DNA of 64,000 nucleotides, taken from Lolium rigidum. Taxonomy: Eukaryota > Streptophyta > Magnoliopsida > Poales > Poaceae. The stretch is from positions 343,340,644 to 343,404,643 of the forward strand of contig NC_061514.1 in NCBI RefSeq assembly GCF_022539505.1. The letters run 5' to 3'. This document shows positions 1 to 10,621 of the stretch, one piece after another. The notes under the pieces were generated by a model that saw nothing but the letters and a program-made list of their open reading frames with translations, did not search any database and had not been told where the DNA came from. A program made the position numbers and the translations under genes. The first letter of the stretch is position 1; every line of letters begins with the position of its first letter.

Positions 1-58
1 ACCCTCGTTTGCAGACGACTCGTCGGGTGCTCTTCCTGAAAACGATCGGATCCAGCGC

Positions 59-762
59 ATGAAAGATCGGATCACGCAGATGGAAAAGGACTTACGCAGC
101 ACTTATGCCTTAGCTGCCATCATCAATAAAAAGAGCGAGATTGCAGCCGACGTGGAGCGGTACATTCTTGGCGAGCTGCATAAGGCTACCGAAAGTTTAA
201 ACTGTAAGTTTCCCGATCCCTTTACCTGTTTGCTAGCAACTTCTTGTCCGAGTCTTTACTAATTCTTTTGGCGGTCATAGCGTTGAACCATGCGGAAGAG
301 AACAAGCGGATACACGAGCGAGTGCATGCTTTGACTCAGCTTTCCTCATCCGAAGAGATTTTCCGACGGGAACACTCGAAGGCCTCGTACTGTCGTCAAA
401 TTTCGGGATCGAGTGCAACAGGTCCACCGGTTCTTCGACAAGTGCTACAAGGCTATGAGGGTAGTTTGGAAAACAATGTTTCCTACGAATGCAGTTCCCC
501 TACCCTTTTGACTTTGATGTCTGAATTTGGAAGCGCCAAGAAGGTTCGGGAGCTAGTAAGATCTCAAATCTTTGCAGGGGCCAAGTGCACGCTTGCCCTT
601 GTGCTTGCTTGTTATCCTTCAGCTTGCTTGTTGTCCATCGCCAATGCAACTGGTGATTTCGAGGAGCTGTACCGGAAGGTTTTAGCACCTGCCCATATAA
701 TTGTCGACAGGCTTGAGGAGATGTCAAAGGTACCTGAGGAAAAGGAAACTCCGCAAGGGTGA
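59..762 (+). pseudogene. Antisense ORF of the Gypsy element, apparently two exons, frameshifted
   Basis: This reading frame runs opposite to gag and protease. Exon 1 (from ATG 59, or from further left) encodes a coiled-coil-like helix rich in K, E and R. The frame can be joined across a GT-AG intron (204-280) to exon 2 (281-762), whose end reads LTLMSEFGSAKKVRELVRSQ and then IFAGAKCTLALVLACYPSA. That C-terminal pattern is familiar from grass proteins annotated as putative gypsy-type transposon or plant-transposase-like. Between about 360 and 500 a different frame encodes the more familiar segment (VQQVHRFFDKCYKAMRVVW), so at least two compensating indels have occurred and the copy is a pseudogene. 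Function is unknown. The family call is from memory of such proteins, and the exon structure is inferred from sequence. Confidence 0.6.
204..280 (+). other. Predicted spliceosomal intron in the antisense ORF
   Basis: Seventy-seven bases beginning GTAAGT and ending CATAG, with a plant-like branch-point match (TTTACTAAT, 256-263) about 20 bases before the AG. Removing it joins the upstream frame to the downstream frame in phase 1 (T + CG giving a serine codon). Without splicing the upstream frame stops at 262. Confidence 0.55.
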
Positions 763-1421
763 TGTAAAGGTGTAAAATTACTTTTGTAAATTGTATTGGC
801 TAGTCCATCCGAGTGTTCGGATTTTTGAGCCGAAACTTTTTATCTGGTTGATACATGAATATGTACTTTTACCATGCCGTTGGCAAATATTCAAAGGAGC
901 GAAGCTTAATTGCCCGTTGGATGTATGTGTACTAGTTGGTTAGCAAATCATTATGAGTGATCAGCTCGTGTTGCAGGTTTTGCTAAACCTGTTGTATGCG
1001 CAACTTTGCTTTCAACCGTTTGTAAATTTCGACAGTCATTCCCGAATTTTTCGGGTGTAATGTTTCTGCCGATGAGCCCGTTGCTCTCTGATATTTCCAT
1101 AAGTGAAATATCGAGTGTGGGTTGTGTGTAAGTTTTCCAAACTCTTGCTTTGTACGGCACTCGTAGAGGCATCTGAAGCAGAGGGGAGGATTAATGTCCT
1201 TATTCTTCTTTGCAGTGCTCGTAGAGGCTTTTGCCCTGGGCGCTATCTTTCGCCGCGCGTTAAGTTATGCCGTTACTTGGCGGCAGCACGGTCATAGATG
1301 CTTTAGATTACTGCAATACTTTAACAAGAATCGAAACTTAAGTGCTTATTGATAAGGTAAATATGAAACTAGAGGGCGAAAAACAAGAGGCCCTGTGTAA
1401 AGTAAAGGAAAATTTTAAAAA
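763..1421. other. Spacer between antisense ORF and protease region
   Basis: AT-rich sequence between two convergent reading frames of the same element. It is where pol would lie in a complete Gypsy element. No RT, RNase H or integrase motif is visible on either strand, and short ORFs here look random. Confidence 0.5.
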
Positions 1422-2135
1422 CTAAGGAAGAGTTTTATCAAGGAAGTTGTTCTTCTCTTCTTCAGAGGCATCTTTCGATTTCTTTGCCATGCTGATGGTT
1501 GCTGCAGCGCTATTGATTTCGTCAGGTGCTTGGGCAGTGATTGTTAGCATCTTGCCGCCTCCTATCTCTTCTGCTTTGGCCACCGCTCGAAACTTTTTCC
1601 GCCGATGCTTTTGCTGCTTCGGTGCTTCGGGAGTTGGCTTCTTCTTGATCTCCCTGTCGAGTTTTTCCTCCTTGATTTCTTGTATCGTCAATTTTGGTGG
1701 GGGGTCGACAGTCCCTTGCCGTGGCCCAAACTTTGCAGCAATCCTTTGGAAGTCACGATCACAATTGTCCGAGTGCGAGAAGCTTCCGTAGACTGTGATG
1801 TTTGTCCCGTTGTTCCCTGGCATCTTCAGCTTGACGTATGCATAGTGCGGTACAGCCATGAACTTGGCATAAGCTGTTCTCCCGAGTATGGCGTGATACT
1901 GCGATTCCCAATTCACGACTTCAAACTCGATCTTCTCCTTCCTGAAGTTGTCGGGTTTGCCGAAAACGACGTTCAGGTATGCTTTGCCAAGAGAGTACGC
2001 TGGTGAAGTAGGGAGTATCCCATGGAAGCGAGTATCTGAGTCTTCCAACATTCTCATGGTGATCCCCATACTTTGAATTGTGTCAAGGAATATCAAGTTG
2101 AGTCCACTTCCTCCATCCATGAATACTTTGCTCAT
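1422..2135 (-). pseudogene. Gypsy retropepsin-like (aspartic protease) region
   Basis: A 237-codon frame beginning with the motif MDGGSGLNLIF, the form of the aspartic protease active site (D-S/G-G-S-G) usual in grass Gypsy polyproteins. It continues with the typical retropepsin stretch ILGRTAYAKFMAVPHYAYVK. The C-terminal half is a lysine- and glutamate-rich linker (EEIGGGKMLTI) that normally leads into reverse transcriptase, but the frame stops at 1422 and no RT follows. It lies in a new frame directly after the gag fragment ending at 2137. In an intact element it would process the polyprotein. Confidence 0.75.
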
Positions 2136-2136
2136 C

Positions 2137-4604
2137 TTAAACCCTCCTATACGTAGCCTCGACCACTAGGGCGGCGTGCCCTGGCTTTGGTATAGTCATC
2201 GGGTGGTCCATTCGGCCGAACGTGATTTCCCGAGACGACCATTCGACATATTCAGGAATGTTCGCCATGACGCTTTCTGCCAGGTTGATTTCTCGGGTGA
2301 GCTTCTTCATCTCTCTCCTTGAAACACCTGTCCTGTGGATCATATTCATTTGCCCACGTGGCGGTGGGAACGCCTCGTTGGGTTGATGAGGTTGAGCTTG
2401 CTGGACTTGATGCTGTGGTGGTGGCGGTAGTCTGTTTTCGGCTTCGCTCGTTTGGATGAGTTCATGCATATCGAGGAACTGCCGACAATCCCTGAGCAGG
2501 TGGCTAGACTTTACTTTTCCATCCTTAGAATCGGTATAAGAATGTAGGTAGCAAGGGGTGTTGATCTGTTCAGCGTAAGGCAATTTGGGGGTTCTCTGAG
2601 GTCGTGGTTTATAATTGCACGGTTCCCAGAGTCGTTCCGATTACCGTCCTGCCGATCGTCTCGCCAGTTGTCGTACCGATCATCCTGCCGATCAGAGTAA
2701 CCTGCGGCCACCAAGTTATTGTCATCGTAACTGCGGTTCTTCCTTCTCTTGTTCCGATCCCTTCGGCCACCCGAATCATTTTTCGGCTGGTCATCCTCTT
2801 CATCGTCACTGCGCTGTCGTGGCTTTTGGACGTTGTCTTCACCATCGGCCCAGCTGTTGGCGATTTCCATTAACTTGGTTATGGTTTTCGGCTTCTTGCG
2901 CCCAAGTTCTTCTATATAGCTTTCACGTCGGATGCCATCACTGAAAGCGTCGATTGCTCGTCGACGGATACGTCTTCCGCGACATTCGGGAGTTTGGTGA
3001 ACCTCCCGATATATGCGCGCATCGATTCTTTCGCTCTTGCCGACGGTGCCGTAACTCCTCGATCCCGACGGGCCTTTTGTAGGTTGCTTGAAAGTTAGCG
3101 ACAAAGGCTTCTACTAGGTCATCCCATGACTTGATGGAACCCTTCGGCAGCCCTCCGAGCCGGGCTCGTGCTTGAGTTCTTTAGGTAAAGGCTGCGAGGC
3201 ATTGCATTGCTCGCTGTCGATTCCCTTTTGCGAAGTACGTGTCGCGAGATAGTCCTCTATCCGAGGACCTCGGTTCTGCTGCCCATCATATTTGGCGGCG
3301 TCGGTAGGTGTAGGTTTGAACTTCTTGGGTGGCATCGCCTCCCGAATTTTGTAGCTCAAACAATCGGCTCCTCTAAGCTCGCCGTCGTTCTCCTCGGGTC
3401 TCGTCCAGAAGAATCACTATCAAGTTCTTCTCGATGGCGCGTCGTCGCCTTGCTTTGTCGATCCTGCTCTCGTGTGATTTCGTCCCGAGCGTCTTTTGCA
3501 CGATGTTTTGACCCGTTGGCCTGCAGGGTCTTCTCTTTCGGTGGAACTAGATTATGTCCTAGTATCGCAAGACTCTCCAAAGCGCCACGGTGGGCCTGAG
3601 CCATAGATCCTTCGGGACGCTGGTTAATGAGGTATGCTGCAAGATTGGCTGTTGCTCCTGCGACGGTTTTTGGCCGTGGCATGCCCGCGGTGTCCGTGGT
3701 CATAAAAGACTTGGTCAGGTTTGATGTTATCTCCCTTGCGTCATCTTCCGAAAGCCTGGACATCCTCGATCGATGTTTGCCTCCTCCGTGGGTACTTCGG
3801 GAGGCACTCCCCTGCGAGGCCCTTCGTCGCTCGCTGGACCGGTCTGCCGCAGATAGGCGTTTCTCGAGGGTGGCTTGCTCCTTAGACAGGCGCTCCCGAT
3901 TTTTCTCCAATATGGAGCGATAAGCGTTGAGTGTGCCAACCGTGGTTCCCGCTGAAAGCGGTGTGTTGTTGAGCACGGCTGCCTTGGCTGCTGCCCACTC
4001 TTCTTCTGTAATGGTGTGGTCGCTATTGTCATTGCTGGCGCTATCCCCAAAACTAGCCCGCCTGCTGGAATGGGGGGTGCGTTCTCCGTCTCCTCTATTA
4101 GAGACGTAGACTTGGAGGGGCGCCACTCTTCGGGTGTCTCCTCGGGCGACGCTATCGATGCTGTCCTCTCCCGACGAATAGTAGGCGTTGCAGATGAATG
4201 GCGTGTCGCTTGACCCTAGTCCATGCCCGGTGTCGCGAGTTCACGCGGTAGTACGAGGTCATCTCCGAGGGCACGGGGTCATCAGATCCAACCGACATGG
4301 AGGATGCCGAACGAGGAGTCGATGGCGCGGACGGACTCGACGGGTTTGTCAGGCCAGCCGAAAGGTCGGGTGTCGATGACGCGCTTGAGCTTGTCGATCT
4401 GGAGATAGGAGATTCCAGCAGCCGGAGGATTCCTTCTGAGTTGACGTTGTAGTGGACGCTCCCGAACGCCATCTCCATGTTGCCTTGCAGACCAGAGAAG
4501 GTGGAGCGAGATGATTCGCTGTGCGGGGTGAATTCGTTGGAGCCAAAACGGATCGGGCTTCCCAGATGAGGCGATGATGGTGCTGATGAAGCTGGCGATG
4601 ACAT
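2137..4604 (-). pseudogene. Gypsy gag, broken into several frames
   Basis: The gag region starts at the first ATG after the primer site (4604) and is split over at least four frames (4604-4152, 4126-3356, 3359-3114, 3104-2511, then 2583-2137). The N-terminal part is S/P/T-rich. The middle has a helix with TEEEWAAAKAAVLNNTPLSA and a basic E/R/S stretch. The retrotrans_gag core ends with RRAIDAFSDGIRRESYIEE and LGRKKPKTITKLMEIANSWA, the recognisable end of the grass Gypsy capsid domain. A basic, D/R/N-rich tail follows. The start of the core (3114-3359) is scrambled by indels. No single functional product is possible. Confidence 0.8.
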
Positions 4605-4642
4605 GACGGGTTCAGCCGATGTCCGATCTTGTGCCGACAGGG

Positions 4643-4660
4643 TTCCCACAGATGGCGCCA
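4643..4660 (-). other. Primer binding site of the left Gypsy element
   Basis: Two bases inside the LTR edge, the minus strand reads TGGCGCCATCTGTGGGAA. The TGGCGCC start is the usual form of plant Gypsy primer sites; I do not identify the tRNA. Confidence 0.65.
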
Positions 4661-4662
4661 AT

Positions 4663-5204
4663 TGTCGAGGGTACTCCTCGCCAATGCCCTCCGATAGGGG
4701 CTTAGGGTTGGTGGAATCCTGTAGGCTGACACGAGACATCGGTTCACAGACAAGCGGGGAGAGCGATTTACCCAGGTTCGGGGCCCTCGATGAGGTAAAA
4801 CCCTTACGTCCTGCCTGTCTGTTCTTTGATTATGATGACAATGGGTTACAATGGGGTGCCGAATACTTCGGCTGAGATCTAGTCGAGATTGCTATTGCTA
4901 GGGTTACCTAGCTCTAAGATTTTCCGGGCTAAGATTGCCAAGATTGTCCGTGTTCTTCGGCAGCCCCTCTCCTGGCCTTTATATAGGAGGCCAGGTCTCA
5001 AGGGTCTAACCGAGTACGACTAGGTTTACAGTACTTTTTAGATCTAATCTTTCCTTGATGACTGCTTCCTTGTCTTGCCCGCCAAGGTTTCCTCCGGTGC
5101 GCTGTCCAGGTGGCCCATCTAGTCTTCGGGTGTCTTCATGGGCCTCCAATTAGTCAATATAGGATAGGGCAACGTCGGTTACTCGAAGGGTAGTGCCCAC
5201 GTCA
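4663..5204 (-). repeat. 5' LTR of the left Gypsy element
   Basis: On the minus strand the LTR starts TGACGTGGGCACTACCC (5204 leftward) and ends ACCCTCGACA (4663), so it has TG...CA borders and is 542 bases long. A TATA box lies at 4978-4986. The partner LTR is left of the window. Confidence 0.75.
4978..4986 (-). promoter_or_regulatory. LTR TATA box
   Basis: The minus strand reads TATATAAAG within the 5' LTR, upstream of the gag region. Position and orientation suit the element's own RNA polymerase II promoter. Confidence 0.55.
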
Positions 5205-6989
5205 ATCGGATCCTAGCATTCTTTGTGTGGGAGAGAGACACGCTTCGCTGTTGCATATGAACACATGTGTTCTTAGCATTACTTTTAATGTTCATGGCGA
5301 AGGATGAAACTGCTTCGTTCATCATTATTATGGTTGGAAACGGAAAATGCTTCATGTGGTAAATGGTATAATGTCTTGAATAATTTGATACTTGGCAATT
5401 GTTTTGCTCATATAGATCATGTTTAAGCTCTTGCATCATGTACTTTGCACCTATTAATGAAGAACTACATAGAGCTTATTAAAATTTGGTTTGCATGATT
5501 GATCCCTCTAGAGTCTAGATATTTTCTAGTGAGGTGTTTGAACAACAAGGAAGACAATGTAGAGTCTTATAATGCTTGCAATATGTTCTTATGTAAGTTT
5601 TGTTGTACCGGTTCATACTTGTGTTTGCTTCAAACAACCTTGCTAGCCTAAGCCTTGTATTGAGAGGGAATACTTCTCGTGCATCCAAAATCCTTGAGCC
5701 AAAAACTATGCCATTTGTGTCCACCATACCTACCTACTGCATGGTATTTCTCTGCCATTCCAAAGCAAATTACTTGAGTGCTACCTTTAAAATTCTATTC
5801 TTTGTCTTTGCAATATATAGCTCATGGGAAAATAGCTTAAAAACTATTCTGGTATTGAATATGTACTTATGTATCTTATTTCTTACAAGTTGCTTGTTGA
5901 GCGGTAACCATGTTTCTCGGGACGCCATCAACTATTACACCTTTGTTGAATATCATGTGAGTTGCTATATATGCATGTTCGTCTTGTCTGAAGTAAGGGT
6001 GATTTATCATGATCAAACGGTTTGAGTATGCATATTGTTAGAGAAGAACATTGGGCCGCTAACTAAAGACATGAATCATGGTGGAAGTTTCAGTTTGGAC
6101 ACTAATACTCAATCTCTTATGAGAATATTATTTGTTGTTGAATGCTTATGCATTAAAGAGGAGTCCATTATCTGTTGTCTATGTTGTTCCGGTATGGATG
6201 TCTAAGTTGAGAACAATCAAAAGCGAGAAATCCAATGCGAACCTTCTCCTTAGACCTTTGTATAGGCGGCATAGAGTTACTCCTTTGTGACACTTGGTTG
6301 AAACATATGTTATGCAATGATAATCCATGTAAATCCAAGCTAATTAGGACAAGGTGCGAGCACTAATGGTAATCTATGCATGAGGCTTGCAACTTATAAG
6401 ATGTCTTATGCATAACACATATGCTTTATTACTACCGTTGACAAAATTGTTTCTGTGTTTTCAAAATGAAAAGCTCTAGCACAAAAATAGTAATCCATGC
6501 TTCCCTCTGCGAAGGGCCATTCTTTTACTTTATGTTGAGTCAGTTTACCTACTTCTTTCTATCTTAGAAGCAAACACTTGTGTCAACAGTGTGCATTTAT
6601 TCATACATATTTGCTTATTTGCATTCATCATATTACTTTGTGTTGACAATTATCCATGAGATATACATGTTGAAGTTGAAAGCAAGTGCTGAAACTTATA
6701 TCTTCCTTTGTGTTGCTTCAAAGCTTTCTACTATGAATCTATTGCTTTATGAGTTAACTCTTATGCAAGTCTTATTGATGCTTGTCTTGAAAGTACTATT
6801 CATGAAAAGTCTTTGTTATATGATTCAGTTGTTTTAATCATTGTCTTTACCATTGCTTCGAATCAATGCATTCATCTCATATGCTTTACAATAGTATTGA
6901 TCAAGATTATGATAGCATGTCACTTCAGAAATTATCTTTGTTATCGTTTACCTACTCGAGGGCGAGTAGGAACTAAGCTTGGGGATGCT
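5205..6989 (+). other. 3' internal non-coding region of element A
   Basis: AT-rich sequence with no gag, pol or env homology. It corresponds to 10622-12240 of element C and 20626-22260 of D read in reverse. A 142-codon ORF (5600-6025) begins with the short frame MLYRFILVFASNN that recurs in the other copies. The region ends with CTACTCGAGGGCGAGTAGG, an imperfect hairpin, just before the polypurine tract. Confidence 0.7.
6971..6989 (+). other. Polypurine tract of element A
   Basis: AACTAAGCTTGGGGATGCT immediately precedes the LTR start TGATACG. The same block precedes the 3' LTR in C, D and D' (minus strand), as expected for second-strand priming. Confidence 0.6.
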
Positions 6990-7504
6990 TGATACGTCTC
7001 AAACATATCTATAATTTCTTATGTTCCATGCTACTTTTATGATGATACTCACATGTTTTATACACACTTTACATCATTTATATGCATTTTCCAGCACTAA
7101 CCTATTAATGAGATGCCGAAGAGCCAGTTGCTGTTTTCTGCTGTTTTTGGTTTCAGAAATCCTACAAAGGAAATATTCTCGGAATTGGACGAAATCAACG
7201 CCCAGGGTCTTATTTTTCCACGAAGCTTCCAGAAGACCGAAGGGGTTACGAAGTGGGGCGACGAGGCGCCGCCACACTAGGGCCGCACGGCCAAGGCTGG
7301 GCCTGCGCCGCCCTAGCGTGTGGGGCCCTCGCGCCGCTTCCAACCCTACCCTTCCGCCTACTTAAAGCCTTCATCACGAAAACACCTGTACCGAGAGCCA
7401 CGATACGAAAAACCTTCCAGAGACGCCGCCGCCAATCCCATCTCGGGGGATTCAGGAGATCGCCTCCGGCACCTTGCCGGAGAGGGGAATCATCTCCCGG
7501 AGGA
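6990..7504 (+). repeat. 3' LTR of element A, first part
   Basis: Starts TGATACGTCTCAAACATATC and runs until interrupted at 7505 by another LTR of the same family. It resumes at 16226 (AAGGACTCTTTATCACC). The pieces align to the continuous LTR B at about 8010, confirming that they belong together. Rejoined length is about 1.6 kb. Confidence 0.8.
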
Positions 7505-9092
7505 TGATACGTCTCCAACGTATCGATAATTTCTTATGTTCCATGCTACTTTATTGATGATATCTACATGTTTTATACATACTTTATGTCATATTTATGC
7601 ATTTTCCGGCACTAACCTATTAACAAGATGCCGAAGAGCAAGTTGTTGTTTTCTGCTGTTTTTGGTTTCAGAAATCCTAGTAAGGAAATATTCTCGGAAT
7701 TGGACGAAATCAATGCCCAGGATCTTATTTTTCCACGAAGCTTCCAGAAGTCCGAAGAGGAAATGAAGTGGGGCGACGAGGCAGCCACACACCAGGGCGG
7801 CGCGGCCCAGGCCCTGGCTGCGCCGGCCTATGGTGTGGGCCCCTCGTGGCGCCCCCTGACCTACCCTTCCGCCTACTTAAGCCTTCGTCGAGAATAACTC
7901 CGCGATCGAGAGCCACGATACGGAAAACCTTCCGGAGACGCCGCCGCCGCCAATCCCATCTCGGGGGATTCAGGAGATCGCCTCCGGCACCTCGCCGGGA
8001 GAGGGGAATCATCTCTCGGAGGACTCTTCACCGCCATGGTCGCCTCCCGGAGTAATGAGTGAGTAGTTCACCCCCGGACTATGGGTCCATAGCAGTAGCT
8101 AGATGGTCGTCTTCTCCTAATTGTGCTATCATTGTTGGATCTTGTGAGCTGCCTAACATGATCAAGATCATCTATCTGTAATGCTACATGTTGCGTTTGT
8201 TGGGATCCGATGAATAATGAATGCTATGTTATGTTGATTATCAATTTATCATCTATGTGTTGTTTATGATCTTGCATGCTCTCCGTTGCTAGTAGAGGCT
8301 CTGGCCAAGTTTTTGCTTGTAACTCCAAGAGGGAGTATTTATGCTCGATAGTGGGTTCATGTCTCCATTAAACTGCGGGGTGACAGAAACCTCTAAGGTT
8401 GTGGATGTGTCGTTGCCACTAGGGATAAAACATCAATGCTATGTCTAAGGATATATTCGTTGATTACATTACGCACCATACTTAATGCAATTGTCTGTTG
8501 TTTGCAACTTAATACTGGAGGGGGTTCGGATGATAACCTGAAGGTGGACTTTTTAGGCATAGATGCATGCTGGATAGCGGTCTATGTACTTTGTCGTAAT
8601 GCCCAATTAAATTTCACAATACTCATCATAACATGTATGTGCATGGTCATGTCCTCTTTATTTGTCAATTGCCCAACTGTAATTTGTTCACCCAACATGT
8701 CTATTCTTATCGGAGAGACACCACTAGTGAACTGTGGACCCCGGTCCACTCTTTTACATCGAATACAATCAACTGCAATACTAGCTCTACTGTTTTCTGC
8801 AACAATCAGCATCCACACTATACATCTAATCCTTTGTTACAGCAAGCCGGTGAGATTGATAACCTCACTGTTACGTTGGGACAAAGTACTTTGGTTGTGT
8901 TGTGCAGGTTCCATGTTGGCGCCGGAATCCCCGGTGTTGCGCCGCACTACACTCTACCGCCATTAACCTTCAACGTGCTTCTTGGCTCCTACTGGTTCGA
9001 TAAACCTTGGTTTCTTACTGAGGGAAAACTTGCTGCTGTACGCATCACACCTTCCTCTTGGGGTTCCCAACGGACGCGTGTTGTACGCGTAT
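7505..9092 (+). repeat. Solo LTR B (Athila-type), last two bases displaced to 16224-16225
   Basis: A complete LTR starting TGATACGTCTCCAACGTATC and ending GTACGCGTAT plus CA found after element C. No internal region of its own accompanies it, so it is a solo LTR left by LTR-LTR recombination. Its flanks are GAGGA (7500-7504) and AAGGA (16226-16230), a target duplication with one mismatch. It sits inside the same-family LTR of element A. GC-rich ORFs within it are not conserved genes. Confidence 0.75.
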
Positions 9093-10621
9093 TGATAACC
9101 CACAAGTATAGGGGATCGCGGCAGTCTTCGAGGGAAGTAAAACCCAAATTTATTGATTCGACACAAGGGGAGGTAAAGAATACTTATAAGCCTTAACAAC
9201 TGAGTTGTCAATTCAGCTGCACCTGGAAAAGCACTAGTAACAGGGGTGATGTGAAAGTAGCAATAATATGAGAGCAATAGTAACGAGTAACACGACAGCG
9301 AATAATGATAACACGGAGGCAATGGCACCGGAAAATAGTTGATACTACTTCCAATGACATATAGAACGAGTATATAATGATGAGAGATGGACCGGGGTTC
9401 CCAGCCGATCTACACTAGTGGTAACTCTCCAATAACAAGTGACAAGTGTTGGGTGAACAAATTACAGTTGGGCAATTGATAGGATTGATAAAGCATTAAG
9501 ATAGAACATCAATTCATTAATCATGTAGGCATGTTTTCCATATATAGTCGTACGTGCTCGCAATGAGAAACTTGCACAACATCTTTTGTCCTACCAGCCG
9601 GTGGCAGCCGGGCCTCAAGGGAATCTACTGGATATTAAGGTACTCCTTTTAACACAGAGGCATTAACACTCCGTGAAAACATGTGATCCTCACATCACCG
9701 CCATCCCCTCCGGTTGTCACGATTTCTGTCACTTCGGGGCCTTTGGTTCCGGACAGTGACATGTGCATACAACTTGTAGATACAATCTAAGCAATAAGTA
9801 TAGAGCTTAAATCTAAGATCATGCCACTCGGGCCCTAGTGACAAGCATTAAGCATAACAAGATTGCAGCAACAATAACTTCACAAACTTTATAGATAGAC
9901 TAATCATAATGTATCATCCATCGGATCCCAACAAACACAACACCTATTACATCGGATGGATCTCAATCATGTAAGGCAGCTCATGAGATCATTGTATTGA
10001 AGTACATGGGATAGAGAGTACCAACTAGCTACTGCTAGAACCCGTAGTCCATGGGGGAACTACTCACGGAGCATGATGGAGGCGGTGGCGTCGATGGAGA
10101 TGGCTTCCGGGGGCACTTCCCCGTCCCGGCAGGGTGCCGGAACAGAGACTTCTATCCCCCGAATTGGAGTTTCGCGATGGCGGCGGCGCCCCTGGAGTCT
10201 TTCTGGAGTTTCGTCAATTGGTATCGCGTTTTTAGGTCGAAAGGGGTTAAATAGGCGAAGAGGCGGCGCAAGGGGGCGCCTGGGGGCTCCTCACCATAGG
10301 CTGGCGCGGGCCCAGGCCTGGCCGCGCTGCCTTATGGTGTGGTGGCCCTCTGGCCCTCCTCCGACTCCCCTTCGGTGTTCTGTAGCCTTCCGGGAAAAAT
10401 AAGATCTTTGGCGTTGATTTCGTCCAATTCCGAGAATATTGCCCAAAAAGCCTTTCTGGAACCAAAAACAGCAGAAAACAGGACTGGCACTGTGGCATCT
10501 TGTTAATAGGTTAGTTCCGGAAAATGCATGAAATCATCATAAAGTGCAAGCAAAACATGTAAGTATTGCCATAAAACAAGCATGGAACATCAGAAATTAT
10601 GGATACGTTGGAGATGTATCA
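9093..10621 (-). repeat. 3' LTR of element C
   Basis: On the minus strand it runs from TGATACATCTCCAACGTATC (10621) to CCCCTATACTTGTGGGTTATCA's final TCA at 9093. It is closely similar to 14686-16218. Confidence 0.85.

Larger units (their letters stand above)
1..5204 (-). mobile_element. Partial Tat-like Ty3/Gypsy LTR retrotransposon (5' LTR, gag, protease, antisense ORF)
   Basis: Reading leftward: a 5' LTR (4663-5204), a primer binding site, gag, an aspartic protease region, then a spacer and an ORF on the opposite strand. No reverse transcriptase, RNase H or integrase is seen, so the copy looks pol-less unless pol lies left of the window, which the order of parts makes unlikely. The 3' LTR is outside the window. 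An antisense ORF downstream of the coding region is known in Tat-lineage elements such as Grande; assignment to Tat is inferred from that and the gag type. The right border is sharp: LTR sequence ends in GTCA at 5204, and host sequence starting ATCGGATCC continues, matching the reverse complement of 12226-12240. The element therefore inserted into element A. Confidence 0.8.

Noticed and set aside
2604..2944. Plus-strand ORFs opposite the Gypsy gag
   Set aside because: They overlap recognisable gag coding on the minus strand and show no family resemblance.
6990..7010. GATACGT...ACGTATC palindrome as an attachment or recombination site
   Set aside because: It is simply the terminal sequence of the LTR family and appears at every LTR start.
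7021..8055. Several GC-rich ORFs (60-115 codons) on both strands
   Set aside because: They lie inside LTRs A and B, differ between copies in frame and stops, and match nothing known; they are shadows of a GC-rich LTR segment. The same applies to 10051-10498, 15634-15895, 20057-20502, 26588-26978 and 31551-31942.
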